Part shown: piece after piece, positions 29,401 to 38,800 of the stretch
How positions within the stretch are numbered: the first letter of the stretch is position 1
Layout: each line of letters starts with the position of its first letter
Notes under the pieces: model-generated
The model's input: only the letters and a program-made list of their open reading frames with translations
The model's database searches: none
Told to the model about the DNA's origin: nothing
DNA from: Symsagittifera roscoffensis
Lineage: Eukaryota; Xenacoelomorpha; Acoela; Convolutidae
Length of the DNA: 60,000 nucleotides
Direction of reading: 5' to 3'
Assembly (NCBI RefSeq): GCF_963678635.1
Contig: NC_087070.1
Span: forward strand, 42,105,831-42,165,830
Translations under genes and position numbers: made by a program

Positions 29401-32400
29401 GACAGGGCACGTGCTAGACATAAATGGCAAAAAGACTCAGTTACGTGGATTACTCGACACGGGAGCAGTCTTGAGCGTCATACCAATCGAAACATGGGAA
29501 AAAATGGGCTTTGACAAAGGTGACTTGATAGACTCTAGAATACGGCTGTCAGCTGCAAACAAAGGGGCCCTTCGGGTGTTGGGCAGGACGCCGATAATAG
29601 CTCTCAATTTGGGGGAACGTAACCTGTGGATGAGCTTCATCGTGGTAGAAAACCTAGATGAATCTGACCAATTCATCTTGGGCAGAGACTTCATCAGGAA
29701 CTTCGACGTAACGATTGATCTAAATAATGCAATGTTCAGGATACGGAACCCGGATAGGAGGTACGCAATCAAACCGGTAAATTTAATAATGGCAGATGAA
29801 AACAAAGCACCGGTATTCTTGAGTAGGAGAGTGAGGTTAAAAGCTAATGAAGCGGCAATCGTAAGCTTGAGGATGAAAAATTATAATGAACTAAGTGACA
29901 ACAAGCAAGTGTGTATAGTTCCAAATCCTAATAGTCAAAGCGCTGCTGTTTTAGGAAGATCATTTTCGATAACGAAGAGCGGCCTCTGCGTCAGTGTCTT
30001 GTTGAATACCCTTGATATACCGATCACGATACAGAGAGGGAGGAAGCTGGGATATGCTTTACCGGTTAAAACTCGATATGAAACAATTGAAAACTCAAAA
30101 CAAAATGAAGTTGTTGATTGTCCCAACCACAGGGACAAAATTTGTATCTTGAGACGATTGCAGAGAATAAAAGATTCTTCAGGTCTTATCAAATCACTTA
30201 AGTCAGAAACGGACGATGGGCTTTCGAGCTGTTCGAACTTTCCAGAGAGACCCACACTAGATGAAATGCAAATTGATAAACCGGTTCTGCCGGAGATTGA
30301 ACATTTAAGGGGCAAACTGAAAGATGAACAGCTCGAAGCTATCAAGGACGTACTAGAGCGAAACGAGGAGGTCTTTTCAAGGCATAAGGCGGATATCGGG
30401 TGTTGTAATTTTGTTGAACATGAAATTGAACTTGAGGAAAACGCGGTACCACACAGGGAGGGGGCGAGGCGCATGACCCCACACAAATCGGACGCGTGTA
30501 GAAAAGAAATCGAAACGTTACTAGAGTATGACATGATAGAACCATCCAAGTCACCGTGGGCGTGTGGAGTAGTGATGGCAAAAAAGAAAGGCGACCAGTT
30601 AAGGTTTTGTTGTGACTTTCGATACCTGAACTCCGTCACGGTGAAGGATGCCTATCCCATACCTAGAATTGATGAGAGCCTCTCGAAGTTAGGTGATGCA
30701 AAATTTTTTACGACTCTTGATTTAGGCTCGGCTTTTTGGCAGGTACCATTAAGGAAGCAAGACAGGGACAAGACAGGGTTCGCCTGCGAGTTGGGTCTGT
30801 TTCAATGGAAACGGATGCCGTTTGGACTCTGCAATGCAACAGCCACGTTTCAGCGGCTGATGGCACACGCGTTGATAGGCGTGACGAAGAAGTACGGCAA
30901 CCTGGTAATGTGCTACGTGGACGACGTGGTAATAGCGACGCCGACACTAGAAGACCACATCGAGAGGCTTGACGAGGTGTTCGCGTGCATGAAGAGATCG
31001 GGGCTGAAGTGTAAACCATCAAAGTGCGAGATACTCAAGGACTCGATTAAATACTTGGGAAGGATGGTAGATAAGCACGGCATTAGACCTGATCCAGACG
31101 CCGTGGAAGCAGTCCTAACCTGGAAATCACCGAAGACGGAGCACCAGCTGATGAGCTTCCTGGGTTTCGCCAACTATTATAGAGAATTCATCAAGGGCTA
31201 TGCGGACAAGGTATACCCGATGCAACAACTAATGAGACATAAGGGCAAGAAGTTCACGTGGAACAACGCGGCAGAAGAGTCATTCCAGAGAATAAAGAAA
31301 GAGCTATGTGAAGCACCAGTACTGGGTATGCCGACAGAGAAGGGGATGTACGTGCTAGACACGGACGCGTCAGTAGTCGCCATTTCTGGGATTCTCCATC
31401 AAGAACAAGAATGGAATGGGAAAACAGTCTTGAGACCAATAGCATACGGGAGCAAGGTCCTAAGTGACACAGAAATGAAGTACGGAGCACCGAAAGCAGA
31501 GATGTTCGCGGTGGTCACCTTTGTCGAAAAATACAGAGCATACCTAGGCAGTGAGCCCTTCAAGCTGCGAGTCGACAACCGAGCACTAAGCTGGCTGAAA
31601 ACGTACTCAATGGACCAGAGCTATATTGGGAGGTGGATAGTTCGCTTGGATGGATACAACATGATAATTGAGCACAGAACACGAGATAAACATCAAAATG
31701 CTGACAGCTTGAGTAAGAAGACGGAGTTCTACGAGAGGCAAGAACAAAGAGAGGCGGACAGACCTGAGATCAAAGACGGCTTCTCCTTTATGGACAAAGA
31801 AACGTACGACAGTCTTCCACTCACGAGATGGCTGGACAAATCAGGCAAACCGATAGAAGATCATCCCGAATTGCCGAAAGAGCCTCTTGAAAAGACCATC
31901 TTGAAGAAAAATAGAGGGATTCCGATAGGAATAATGCTCAAGTCCAAGATCGTGAGGGAGACACTCAAGGCAAAAGGTTATGATCTCACCCAGGTAGAGG
32001 AGGGAACGGTCCGAATAGATGAAGACTTAATGAGGTTGCTTGAGAAACTATCAGATGACAAGCCCGTGATCCAAGGGGAAGGTCAGGAGGCACCGGAACT
32101 AACCATACTTCGGAGAGAAGAAACAGTGAACAATACTGACGTCTCAAAAGGAAGCATCACTGATAGCAAGGAAGTTGTGCGATCACTAGTTGAAAAAATC
32201 CCCGACAAAATTCTGGAGCAGACAAAAGTCAGGGATAAGAAAGTAACATTCAGAGAAGAAGTTGAACACCTGGGACTAGATCAAGAGTCCGGGGAGTGGT
32301 CCAGATTCATGGAAGAAGACGAAACCGGAGAAGGGAAATTGTCCGGGGAGCGTGAAGAATGGGATGAAGACTCGGATGAGAGCAGCGAAGACCAAGACAG

Positions 32401-35296
32401 TCTATGCATGATACTGGCGGAAGAGAAGATAAGACAGCACGACAGGGAATTACAGACGGATCCATCTTCAGGGACGTACAATCTGGAAACACAAGAGGTA
32501 CGAGGTGGTGAAGAGCTCGAGAAAATAGCAGTTTCAAGAAAACCACTAAGGGAACTATCGTGCAACTCAAACGTCAGAACGAATCTGGTACCAGAAGACG
32601 ACATGAAAATCGTGAAAAGGATGATATGTGTGAAGCTGAGTGATGACACCCACAACCCTGGTGAAATGAATGGACAGATCATGGCGCTAAAGGAGCACGT
32701 TAAGGCGAGATACAGGCTGTCTGACCTAATAAGGGCCCAGAAGAATGACAAAATGACAAGTAACCTCTCCAAATGGATCCATTCGGGAGTCAAGGAGAAG
32801 GGGGAACTTGAGGAAGACAGCTACAAGATCTTGAGCCAGTTCTACAAGGAAAAGAGAGATTTACTTTATCACACAGCTGAAGGGGTGGTAGCGTGCAAGA
32901 GAAGAGATGAGGAAAAAATATTACACAAACACAACCTCATCATACTACCACAATTGTACCAAACGGAGGTGCTTTTCAGATCACACGACCAGATGGGCCA
33001 CCAGGGGATAGATAAAGTACAACAAAGGATACTTCACAGGTTTGATTGGCCGGGAATGAGAAAAGCTTGCGAGAGATGGGTGAATGCCTGCCTAGCATGC
33101 CTTCAAGTAAAAGACCCAAGGAAGATGAAGTTTCCCCTCAAGTCTGTCGAGAGTTCGGAATTCAATGAAGTGGTGCAGATAGACCATCAGAAAATCTGCA
33201 TGACGGAGTCGGGTTATAACCAAATACTAGTTATAATAGATCACTTCACCAAGTTGGCGGAAGCGGTTCCGTGCCAGACAGCCTCGGCAGAGGAGACATG
33301 TGATCACCTGATAACGCATTGGATATCGCGATATGGTTGTCCAATGACTTTCCAGTCAGACAACGGCAAGGCTTTTGTGGGGGACTTGACAAAAGAATTG
33401 ATGAAGAGATCACACATTGCTCAAGCGCACTCGACGACCTATCATCCACAGACCAATGGGTTGGTAGAGAGACAGAACAGGACACTGGTCAACATGCTCA
33501 GGGTGTACTGCTCGAGATACATGACGGACTGGGACAAATACCTGCCACAGGTAGTAGGAGCCTATAATAGTACTCAGCACTCAACGACGGGTATCAGTCC
33601 TTTCATGATGTTGACAGGCAGGGAAAGGGCAATGCCTATAACATTCTTTTACCCGGAGTACGAGGGGAAGAGGACGTCACCTCAAGCATACGTGAAGGAA
33701 GCGATCAAAAGACAACAAGAGCTAAACGAGCTATGTCGGAGAAACACGGCGCAAGCGCAAATGAGGCAACGCAAGAAATATGACGAAAAGATACTAAGAG
33801 CAAAGCCATACGAAGTGGGCCAATACGTGTGGGTCTTCCAAAATGTCATACCGCCCAAGGGAACAAAGAAACTACTCAAGAAATGGAGAGGACCGTTCAT
33901 GATTACGGAAGTACATCAACAAGGACGGTTCTATCGCTTGAGTACAGGGCGAGCAGCACATTACGAAAATCTGAAGCCTCATGTCCCGTCCCCGGAGGAC
34001 TGGTGCCTACCAAGAGACATGGAAGGTCTTGAGTACCTGGTGGTGGAACCAGCGTGCGAAGTGAATGAGAAAGGCACTAGAGAGAAAAATGATGGTAATG
34101 AGAACTTGAGTTTGGACGACAACGAAAAGATAGAAGTGGAGTCGGATGCAGGTTCATTTGTAGAAGAAGACTGGAACGACCCAGAGCAAAACGAGGTACC
34201 GAAGTGGATGGAGCCGGATCGACCAACACCACCGGAAACCAGGACTGGCAATCGTAAACGCACAGGCATGAGGTACAATAGGTACGGGGATGACTTCTTG
34301 ATCGATAAGATACAGCCAGACAAGTTGGGCGATGAACTACTAAGCGCAGGCGAACTGGAAGCCGGAGAGGAATGGCAGGTCATTGACGATGGTGGACATT
34401 ATCCGCAGGATGATTACTCGACGCCAGAATTGGAGACGGATCTCGAGCAGAGTGAAATAGAAAGGAGGGAGAACACGAACTTGAGGATTCTAGAGTGGAT
34501 GCGTGATGTCAAGGACGAGAGCCACGAAGGACAAAGCATTCAGCAAGTCGATATATCAGCAGCAAATTACATGAAGACAGAGGACCCTCTTTTCGGATGG
34601 ACAGCAACAGACAGGCCACTGGACATCCCTAAGGACAATTCAGACCCGACTACATCGACGGGGACGTCGATAAATATTTTTGTCCGGGGAGTGGGGGTAG
34701 GACTTACCCACACCGAAAATTTGATGATAAAGAAGCTCAAGGAAGTGAGGGAAACAAGCGGATTGGAACTGGAGGAAGAAGAACCAGAGCCTACCATAGG
34801 AAGGAATTTCAAAACGAAATTCGAAATACCCAATGAATACTCAGAGAACATCATGATAACAGATAGCGACTTCATCCTGTCAAACAGGACCAGCGCGATC
34901 TGCATCACGGCGGATATGAGTTTCAAATCAAGATTGGAGGCTGACTTCAAAAGAGAGTACCAGAACGTAGAGTTTCTGTTCAGACAGAGGCCAGGACTGG
35001 GAGGCATAGCAGCGCTTCCACCGTCAGTGGCACAAGTCCCGGGCAAATACCTCTGCTTCCTAGTAACGAGAGTCAACGACAGAAACACAATTGATCCCGA
35101 ACACGTGATATTGGCACTGACAAGACTACGTGACTTCATGATTGAAAGAGGAATAGTGGAGGTCTCGATGCCGGTGTACGACCCAAACAGGGGCAAACTG
35201 AGCTCGAGGGAATTGTACGCTATCCTACATGTGGTCTTTGCAGAAACAGAGATAATGGTGCATCTTCACAAGAAGTACTACTTGAGCATCGCCTGA
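26489..35296 (+). CDS. gag-pol: E1 Gag-Pol polyprotein with C-terminal macrodomain-like module
   Basis: 2,935 residues in a single frame from ATG 26489. Visible in order: a charged N-terminus; coiled coil (about 198-313); capsid-like Gag helices (about 426-573); two CCHC knuckles (CX2CX4HX4C, about 631-644 and 683-696); aspartic protease LLDTGA (about 990); RT with FCCDFRYLNS, LDLGSAFWQVPL and YVDD (about 1475-1478); RNase H with DTDAS (about 1624) and VDNRAL; an acidic linker; integrase with HHCC zinc motif (about 2165-2206) and a D,DX35E triad whose last two members are near D2291 and E2327; GPF-type motif KWRGPF (about 2465). After about 280 linker residues, 2786-2930 resemble a TARG1/Poa1-type macrodomain (CITAD near the start, GKYLCFLVT mid, SMPVYDP near the end). 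No gag/pol frameshift is needed. ORF2 follows after 522 bp. Confidence 0.92.
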   Translation: MRRSRVPVLEKRSSGSNTKYNSSLRGTTSTGPKITKTNFSVNMVSTRSTAENRAKEGTEGERVEPTIEIDLETPDQSVDETRKMATESTPMPNAEEPNQKPIEFSPIDDAEDAIGNTEETVKEDSQVKRTSFTEKLGIMFGIKTKENVTEEPKAERARTFGTVSTKTTETGQNEEQAKAEAKAEEKLTADHEETTIELGDLLAKLNQIDKRLKNSEEDREVIKKEIRYNKHEYLDSYFNLAKATEERLKEMSDKVEATNEEREKNIKTDMQQLKNRYDDVNSQLGSLERRMDTMSKSQAESSCAIQAKLDAILRGSTPQERPAADRTQSTRVDFVEPQRNKRQSTPLPLTRDAISIAPTTAKTIMKNGTSNTTAAPGDSTANSNTGPDAMTWASTWEMMNRTLEAFATRNTDSSDRREGKSRKTFKKPKEFKDDSDGCIDTWVEVMRLHLEQDNLSDERQACTAILSNLEGTALKCVVAKKEEERDTADKIFEILLNRFGSGMKGHQAMMRFEKRRQRDDESIDRFLDDLESLRRRSDPEESTNRRNFSIASKFIDGVKSDDLRTMLATYYTLSKDSAPTPEEMRQKSREYMLMKPKKYSYSENRNTQGGSQPQRSSWYKPRDDMDKRRSCANCGSADHHVADCTTYKQGMKSLGYAPDEEDMSQMEEHEYYNGLIIKIGARCFFCNQEGHLRMDCPLFWEAVKDQNHPKHKLALAAVQNQRNRQNEFESRNLGAPNTELPTKTVKAVTHVSGALESAAGSSLEINYEKAATEAIAKVKQDLAAKEIEQRLKLEIERQNFNEALTGSNSIPEARTGSMKTGNCNTVKMVTGKPFGISKIGARIMSIITVGGHEVTRNLSEPSDQTIMHIDVYADYLSRISPQTTSRALRALLTRGGSKSVRVDNRYTEAYGPHEVMLNIDGINIYTKTMITCDEDLIGQIYVGKEELKVRSIGHCAMLEEDAMHIGTEADVTGHVLDINGKKTQLRGLLDTGAVLSVIPIETWEKMGFDKGDLIDSRIRLSAANKGALRVLGRTPIIALNLGERNLWMSFIVVENLDESDQFILGRDFIRNFDVTIDLNNAMFRIRNPDRRYAIKPVNLIMADENKAPVFLSRRVRLKANEAAIVSLRMKNYNELSDNKQVCIVPNPNSQSAAVLGRSFSITKSGLCVSVLLNTLDIPITIQRGRKLGYALPVKTRYETIENSKQNEVVDCPNHRDKICILRRLQRIKDSSGLIKSLKSETDDGLSSCSNFPERPTLDEMQIDKPVLPEIEHLRGKLKDEQLEAIKDVLERNEEVFSRHKADIGCCNFVEHEIELEENAVPHREGARRMTPHKSDACRKEIETLLEYDMIEPSKSPWACGVVMAKKKGDQLRFCCDFRYLNSVTVKDAYPIPRIDESLSKLGDAKFFTTLDLGSAFWQVPLRKQDRDKTGFACELGLFQWKRMPFGLCNATATFQRLMAHALIGVTKKYGNLVMCYVDDVVIATPTLEDHIERLDEVFACMKRSGLKCKPSKCEILKDSIKYLGRMVDKHGIRPDPDAVEAVLTWKSPKTEHQLMSFLGFANYYREFIKGYADKVYPMQQLMRHKGKKFTWNNAAEESFQRIKKELCEAPVLGMPTEKGMYVLDTDASVVAISGILHQEQEWNGKTVLRPIAYGSKVLSDTEMKYGAPKAEMFAVVTFVEKYRAYLGSEPFKLRVDNRALSWLKTYSMDQSYIGRWIVRLDGYNMIIEHRTRDKHQNADSLSKKTEFYERQEQREADRPEIKDGFSFMDKETYDSLPLTRWLDKSGKPIEDHPELPKEPLEKTILKKNRGIPIGIMLKSKIVRETLKAKGYDLTQVEEGTVRIDEDLMRLLEKLSDDKPVIQGEGQEAPELTILRREETVNNTDVSKGSITDSKEVVRSLVEKIPDKILEQTKVRDKKVTFREEVEHLGLDQESGEWSRFMEEDETGEGKLSGEREEWDEDSDESSEDQDSLCMILAEEKIRQHDRELQTDPSSGTYNLETQEVRGGEELEKIAVSRKPLRELSCNSNVRTNLVPEDDMKIVKRMICVKLSDDTHNPGEMNGQIMALKEHVKARYRLSDLIRAQKNDKMTSNLSKWIHSGVKEKGELEEDSYKILSQFYKEKRDLLYHTAEGVVACKRRDEEKILHKHNLIILPQLYQTEVLFRSHDQMGHQGIDKVQQRILHRFDWPGMRKACERWVNACLACLQVKDPRKMKFPLKSVESSEFNEVVQIDHQKICMTESGYNQILVIIDHFTKLAEAVPCQTASAEETCDHLITHWISRYGCPMTFQSDNGKAFVGDLTKELMKRSHIAQAHSTTYHPQTNGLVERQNRTLVNMLRVYCSRYMTDWDKYLPQVVGAYNSTQHSTTGISPFMMLTGRERAMPITFFYPEYEGKRTSPQAYVKEAIKRQQELNELCRRNTAQAQMRQRKKYDEKILRAKPYEVGQYVWVFQNVIPPKGTKKLLKKWRGPFMITEVHQQGRFYRLSTGRAAHYENLKPHVPSPEDWCLPRDMEGLEYLVVEPACEVNEKGTREKNDGNENLSLDDNEKIEVESDAGSFVEEDWNDPEQNEVPKWMEPDRPTPPETRTGNRKRTGMRYNRYGDDFLIDKIQPDKLGDELLSAGELEAGEEWQVIDDGGHYPQDDYSTPELETDLEQSEIERRENTNLRILEWMRDVKDESHEGQSIQQVDISAANYMKTEDPLFGWTATDRPLDIPKDNSDPTTSTGTSINIFVRGVGVGLTHTENLMIKKLKEVRETSGLELEEEEPEPTIGRNFKTKFEIPNEYSENIMITDSDFILSNRTSAICITADMSFKSRLEADFKREYQNVEFLFRQRPGLGGIAALPPSVAQVPGKYLCFLVTRVNDRNTIDPEHVILALTRLRDFMIERGIVEVSMPVYDPNRGKLSSRELYAILHVVFAETEIMVHLHKKYYLSIA
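32287..32350 (+). promoter_or_regulatory. Two internal copies of the PPT motif in E1 pol
   Basis: GTCCGGGGAG(T/C) occurs at 32287-32297 and 32341-32350 in the linker before integrase, coding Ser-Gly-Glu. The same 11-mer abuts the 3' LTR at 45117-45127. Confidence 0.55.
34680..34693 (+). promoter_or_regulatory. Central-PPT-like motif before the macrodomain-like module
   Basis: TTGTCCGGGGAGTG, with GGGG extending it, is preceded by a T-rich run. It matches the PPT next to the 3' LTR but is read here in a different frame (Val-Arg-Gly-Val) from the linker copies (Ser-Gly-Glu). The E2 equivalent is at 57031-57041. Confidence 0.6.
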
Positions 35297-35818
35297 GTCG
35301 GGTACATGGAAGTACCAGGTCGGGTGTGAGGGAGGAGTCTTGAGTCAGGTACTGGGGTGCGGCGCAGGTAAAGGGATCTTAAGATGTGATTGGCATGACA
35401 ATTGAATTTTAAAAGAAAGAATTGATGGTGCTAAAACATAAAATGAATCTGCATGTTCTTAAGGGAGATCCAATCAAATTGTTTTAAGTGATATGTGAAT
35501 GATAAGATTTTAATCATATGGGTAGAAGGGGGGTCTCTAGGTTAGGAACGTGACATACTAAGTTTTAATGAGCTTTATGTTTTCAGATCAAGTTTGAAAA
35601 CAAAGTTGAATATCCAACTACACTCAAGCGAGAAACAGAAAAAGAGAATCTTGATTGAACACGCGACAATCCGGATCTACAGCAAGTGCTTGCAAGAGAA
35701 GATTTCTAGAGATTTCTTGAATTGGGTAATACTTGAGTTGGTAAGGTAATTCTTGAGTTGGTAAGGTAATTCTTGAGCTGGTTGACATCTATCTACACAC
35801 ATCCCGAAGTTATAAAGA
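35297..35818 (+). other. E1 spacer between Gag-Pol and ORF2
   Basis: 522 bp without an ORF. It has a pyrimidine-rich splice-acceptor-like sequence TTATGTTTTCAG ending at 35586, and three copies of a 20-nt unit (taattcttgagttggtaagg type) at 35726-35785 just upstream of the ORF2 ATG. Since ORF2 has no overlap with pol, a spliced or otherwise subgenomic mRNA is the simplest way to translate it. Confidence 0.5.
35726..35785 (+). repeat. 20-nt tandem repeat, three copies, before E1 ORF2
   Basis: Units 'taatacttgagttggtaagg', 'taattcttgagttggtaagg' and a last partial 'taattcttgagctggtt' end 34 nt before the ATG at 35819. Confidence 0.9.
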
Positions 35819-38800
35819 ATGGCAGACCGATTCTGGAACTCTATGCCCACGGCTCTGCAGAGGCCCACTCTTGACGAGCTGTACAGACGCTTGAGGGACC
35901 TGGACCACACCCAGATCGACGAGAGAATGGCGGTGATGCTGAATGCGATCCTCCAGTTGGAGGACCAGGGCGAGTGCAGGGAGTCTGCGACGGAGGCTGT
36001 CTTGATAGTCGGCTACACCACTGAGGGCATATCAAATCGAGCACAGACCAGATGGTTGTCTTGGAATGCGGATGGAGGAGTAAGGGGCTTTGACTTGGCA
36101 AGAAATCCTGGCCTGAGTAACAACACCGAACACGGCGCAGGAGAGTTCCCGCTACCGACGAGGCCAACAGCGAGATCCACGGGCCAGAGCTCGAGTAAGG
36201 TGCCGTCGATGTCGCGGGCGCAACAGACGACCGAGGCATATCCGGAGCTGGGAGTCCTAAGGAAAGAGCTTGAGAAGGCGCTGAAGGAAAGGAATAAAGC
36301 GAACCTCGATCGGGATCAGGCGAAGTTGGATAGGGAGAGGCTTCAGCTGGAGAGAGACCAGGCAGTCGACGAGCGGGATCAGACGTTGAAATTACTTGAG
36401 ATGCTAAGGGCGGAACATCAGCAGGAGCTAAAGGTGCGGGAGAACGCCGCGAATCGTGATCAACTAAAGTCGGAGTTGGAAAGGATAGAACAACGACAAC
36501 GCGAGCTGGACGCACAAAAGGGAGCCAGGTCAAACGAACGAGTGGTGACAAGCTCAAGGCCAGAGTCGCGCATGGAGGTGGATGAAGCTCCCAGGGCTAG
36601 AGGACGGTTCAACCTTGACCGCGAGGCCAGGGAACACATGAGTGAAGGGTTGGAGGTCTGGATACCGAATGACGCGACGCCCTCCTTGCGCAATCTAGAG
36701 ACCCAACCTGTACGTCCTCTGATGGATGTGGTGTTACCAGGATATACACCAACCTCGACCTCGAGCGGTAGTCAGGTGAGTGGCGCCTCATCGCGCCTGA
36801 AGGAGCTGGGCGAGAAATTGCAGCAGCAGAGTCGTGAAAGAGCGACAAGGCCAGAGCTTCCCCCAACTTGGAGGGAACAGCCGGTCAGAAACGTCGTGAT
36901 CGCGAGCTACAAGAAGAACACAGAGGGGAACTACCACAAGCATAGTCGGCTGGACTGGAATGCGGAACAGCAAGCCAGGAGGGACTGCTTCCACGACGCA
37001 GCCTGGGTGCAGTATCTAGCGCCACCTCGTGTGCCAGAGGGTGCGGTTCACCTGATTATAGGAGACAGCCTGGTGCGGGTGTTGACCCAGATCCGGTCAC
37101 ATTGGCAGACGGGAGTCTTGAGTTTCGCTGGAGCTGCTACGCCACAGATGTTGGCAACTCTGGACATGCTAGGAATGACCAAAGTTTACACAGTCACCTT
37201 GATGGTTGGGACCAACGACGTGTCGAGAGGAGAAGCAAGGAAAGTGACGAGGCTATGCGACAAGATGAGTTGCCTTCTTGAGGAGCTGAGGATCCAAATG
37301 GATCCCATCCTGCTGACGATATGCACGGTCCCCTATAACATGATGTTTGATCAACACTCCCTAGAGATGAACCAGAGGGTGCGGAGCCTGAACAAGGCGA
37401 TCCGAGAAATACACCGAAACAGTGTGCTTCCTCTCAGGCTGTTAGACGTTGCAGAACGCATGGAGAACAAGGGATTCCCTGAAGACACCTCGAAAGATGG
37501 AATCCATTTCGATAGGCCGAGGGGAGCTGAGTGGCTGAACGACGTCTTCCAGGAACACATAAACACGCTAGAAACGGACCTGCTGGAGACAGCCCAATTC
37601 ACTTTAGGGCCACCTCCCAACCCACCATTCCTTGCCTCGAGGGCCTTGGCTGGTCGATTGGGAGCGAGAGTTGATACTAGAGATAGCTCGAGGAGCAGTC
37701 AGACCCGATTGCAGAGTGCCACACCAATGGAGTCAGAGGAGGTAGAGTCATCAACACCTCCGACCTCGGCGATGTCCTCCGTGGTGGTGGCAGATGGCAG
37801 GAGAGAAAAGAAGTCTAGGGAGACTACCCGCTTGAGATATCCTGAGAAGGTGAAGGAACTGGATCTAGAGACTTTGGAATGCAGACGAGAGTTGGCGGAA
37901 ACCCTGGGGATCGAACGAGTGTCGCATGAGGACTTGAATAGACATCATTGCGTAGACTGGTTGAAAGCACACGAGGCGCATTTCTCGAGAACGAAGTTAA
38001 TGGAGACTACAGACCTGACTGGAATTCCCACAAAAACGATCATGGGACCCATTAACTACAGGCCTCTTAAGCAGCTAGGGAGTCCTGGACTTATAGCAGA
38101 ACCTCCCAAGCACCGAACTGGCATCGCCAGGATCAGGTTGGCAACCCCGGCGCAATTGAAGGTAGTAGACAAGCTACTCAACCCGGGGGGAATGGAGTTG
38201 CCTGACGCTGCTTACGAAGGTCCAAGGTTGGCAGAGGATCCCAGGTACGGGAAGCCCTGTGGCGGCACCCAATTGGCCAAGACTCTGGCAGTTTATGATA
38301 GAGCAGATCCAGCTGCTGCAAGAGTGATCATTGTGGCGGGATCAGACTTCGAAGGAACGTCTCCCAAGTTGTTCTGGCCGGAGACTCTGGTATACTCTTT
38401 GCCAGGAGCCGAATTGAACCAGATGTTGACCCTAGTGGTGGCAATAAAGTCGGAGATGCCCTGTGAACCTGAGCTGCTATTGTTTGCAGGAATGAATGAC
38501 CACCTGCACGCGATGGGACTTCTTGAGCAACTGAAGGGCAAGGAGATTCCGACATCAAAGAAGATATGGGAGGCTATTCAGGCGTTATTTGCGGCGATGA
38601 ATGAGGTACAAGAGAACGTAGCCTCGAGATTTGGGTCCAAGACAAAGGTGGTGTTTACCACATCCCCAGGATACGCCAGCATGCCACCCGCCCTACAATT
38701 CGTGTATGCGGTCTTAATCTTGATAGCGGAAGGGAGTGAATGGCGGATTCTGATGGCAGCCCCCAATCGAGAGCTGGAGCCAGTAAACTTGAGACTTTAC

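Noticed and set aside
32281-32793. Antisense ORFs opposite E1 Gag-Pol and ORF2 (many of 60-270 codons)
   Set aside because: They follow the codon structure of the sense genes and are Ser/Leu/Pro-rich shadows without independent support.
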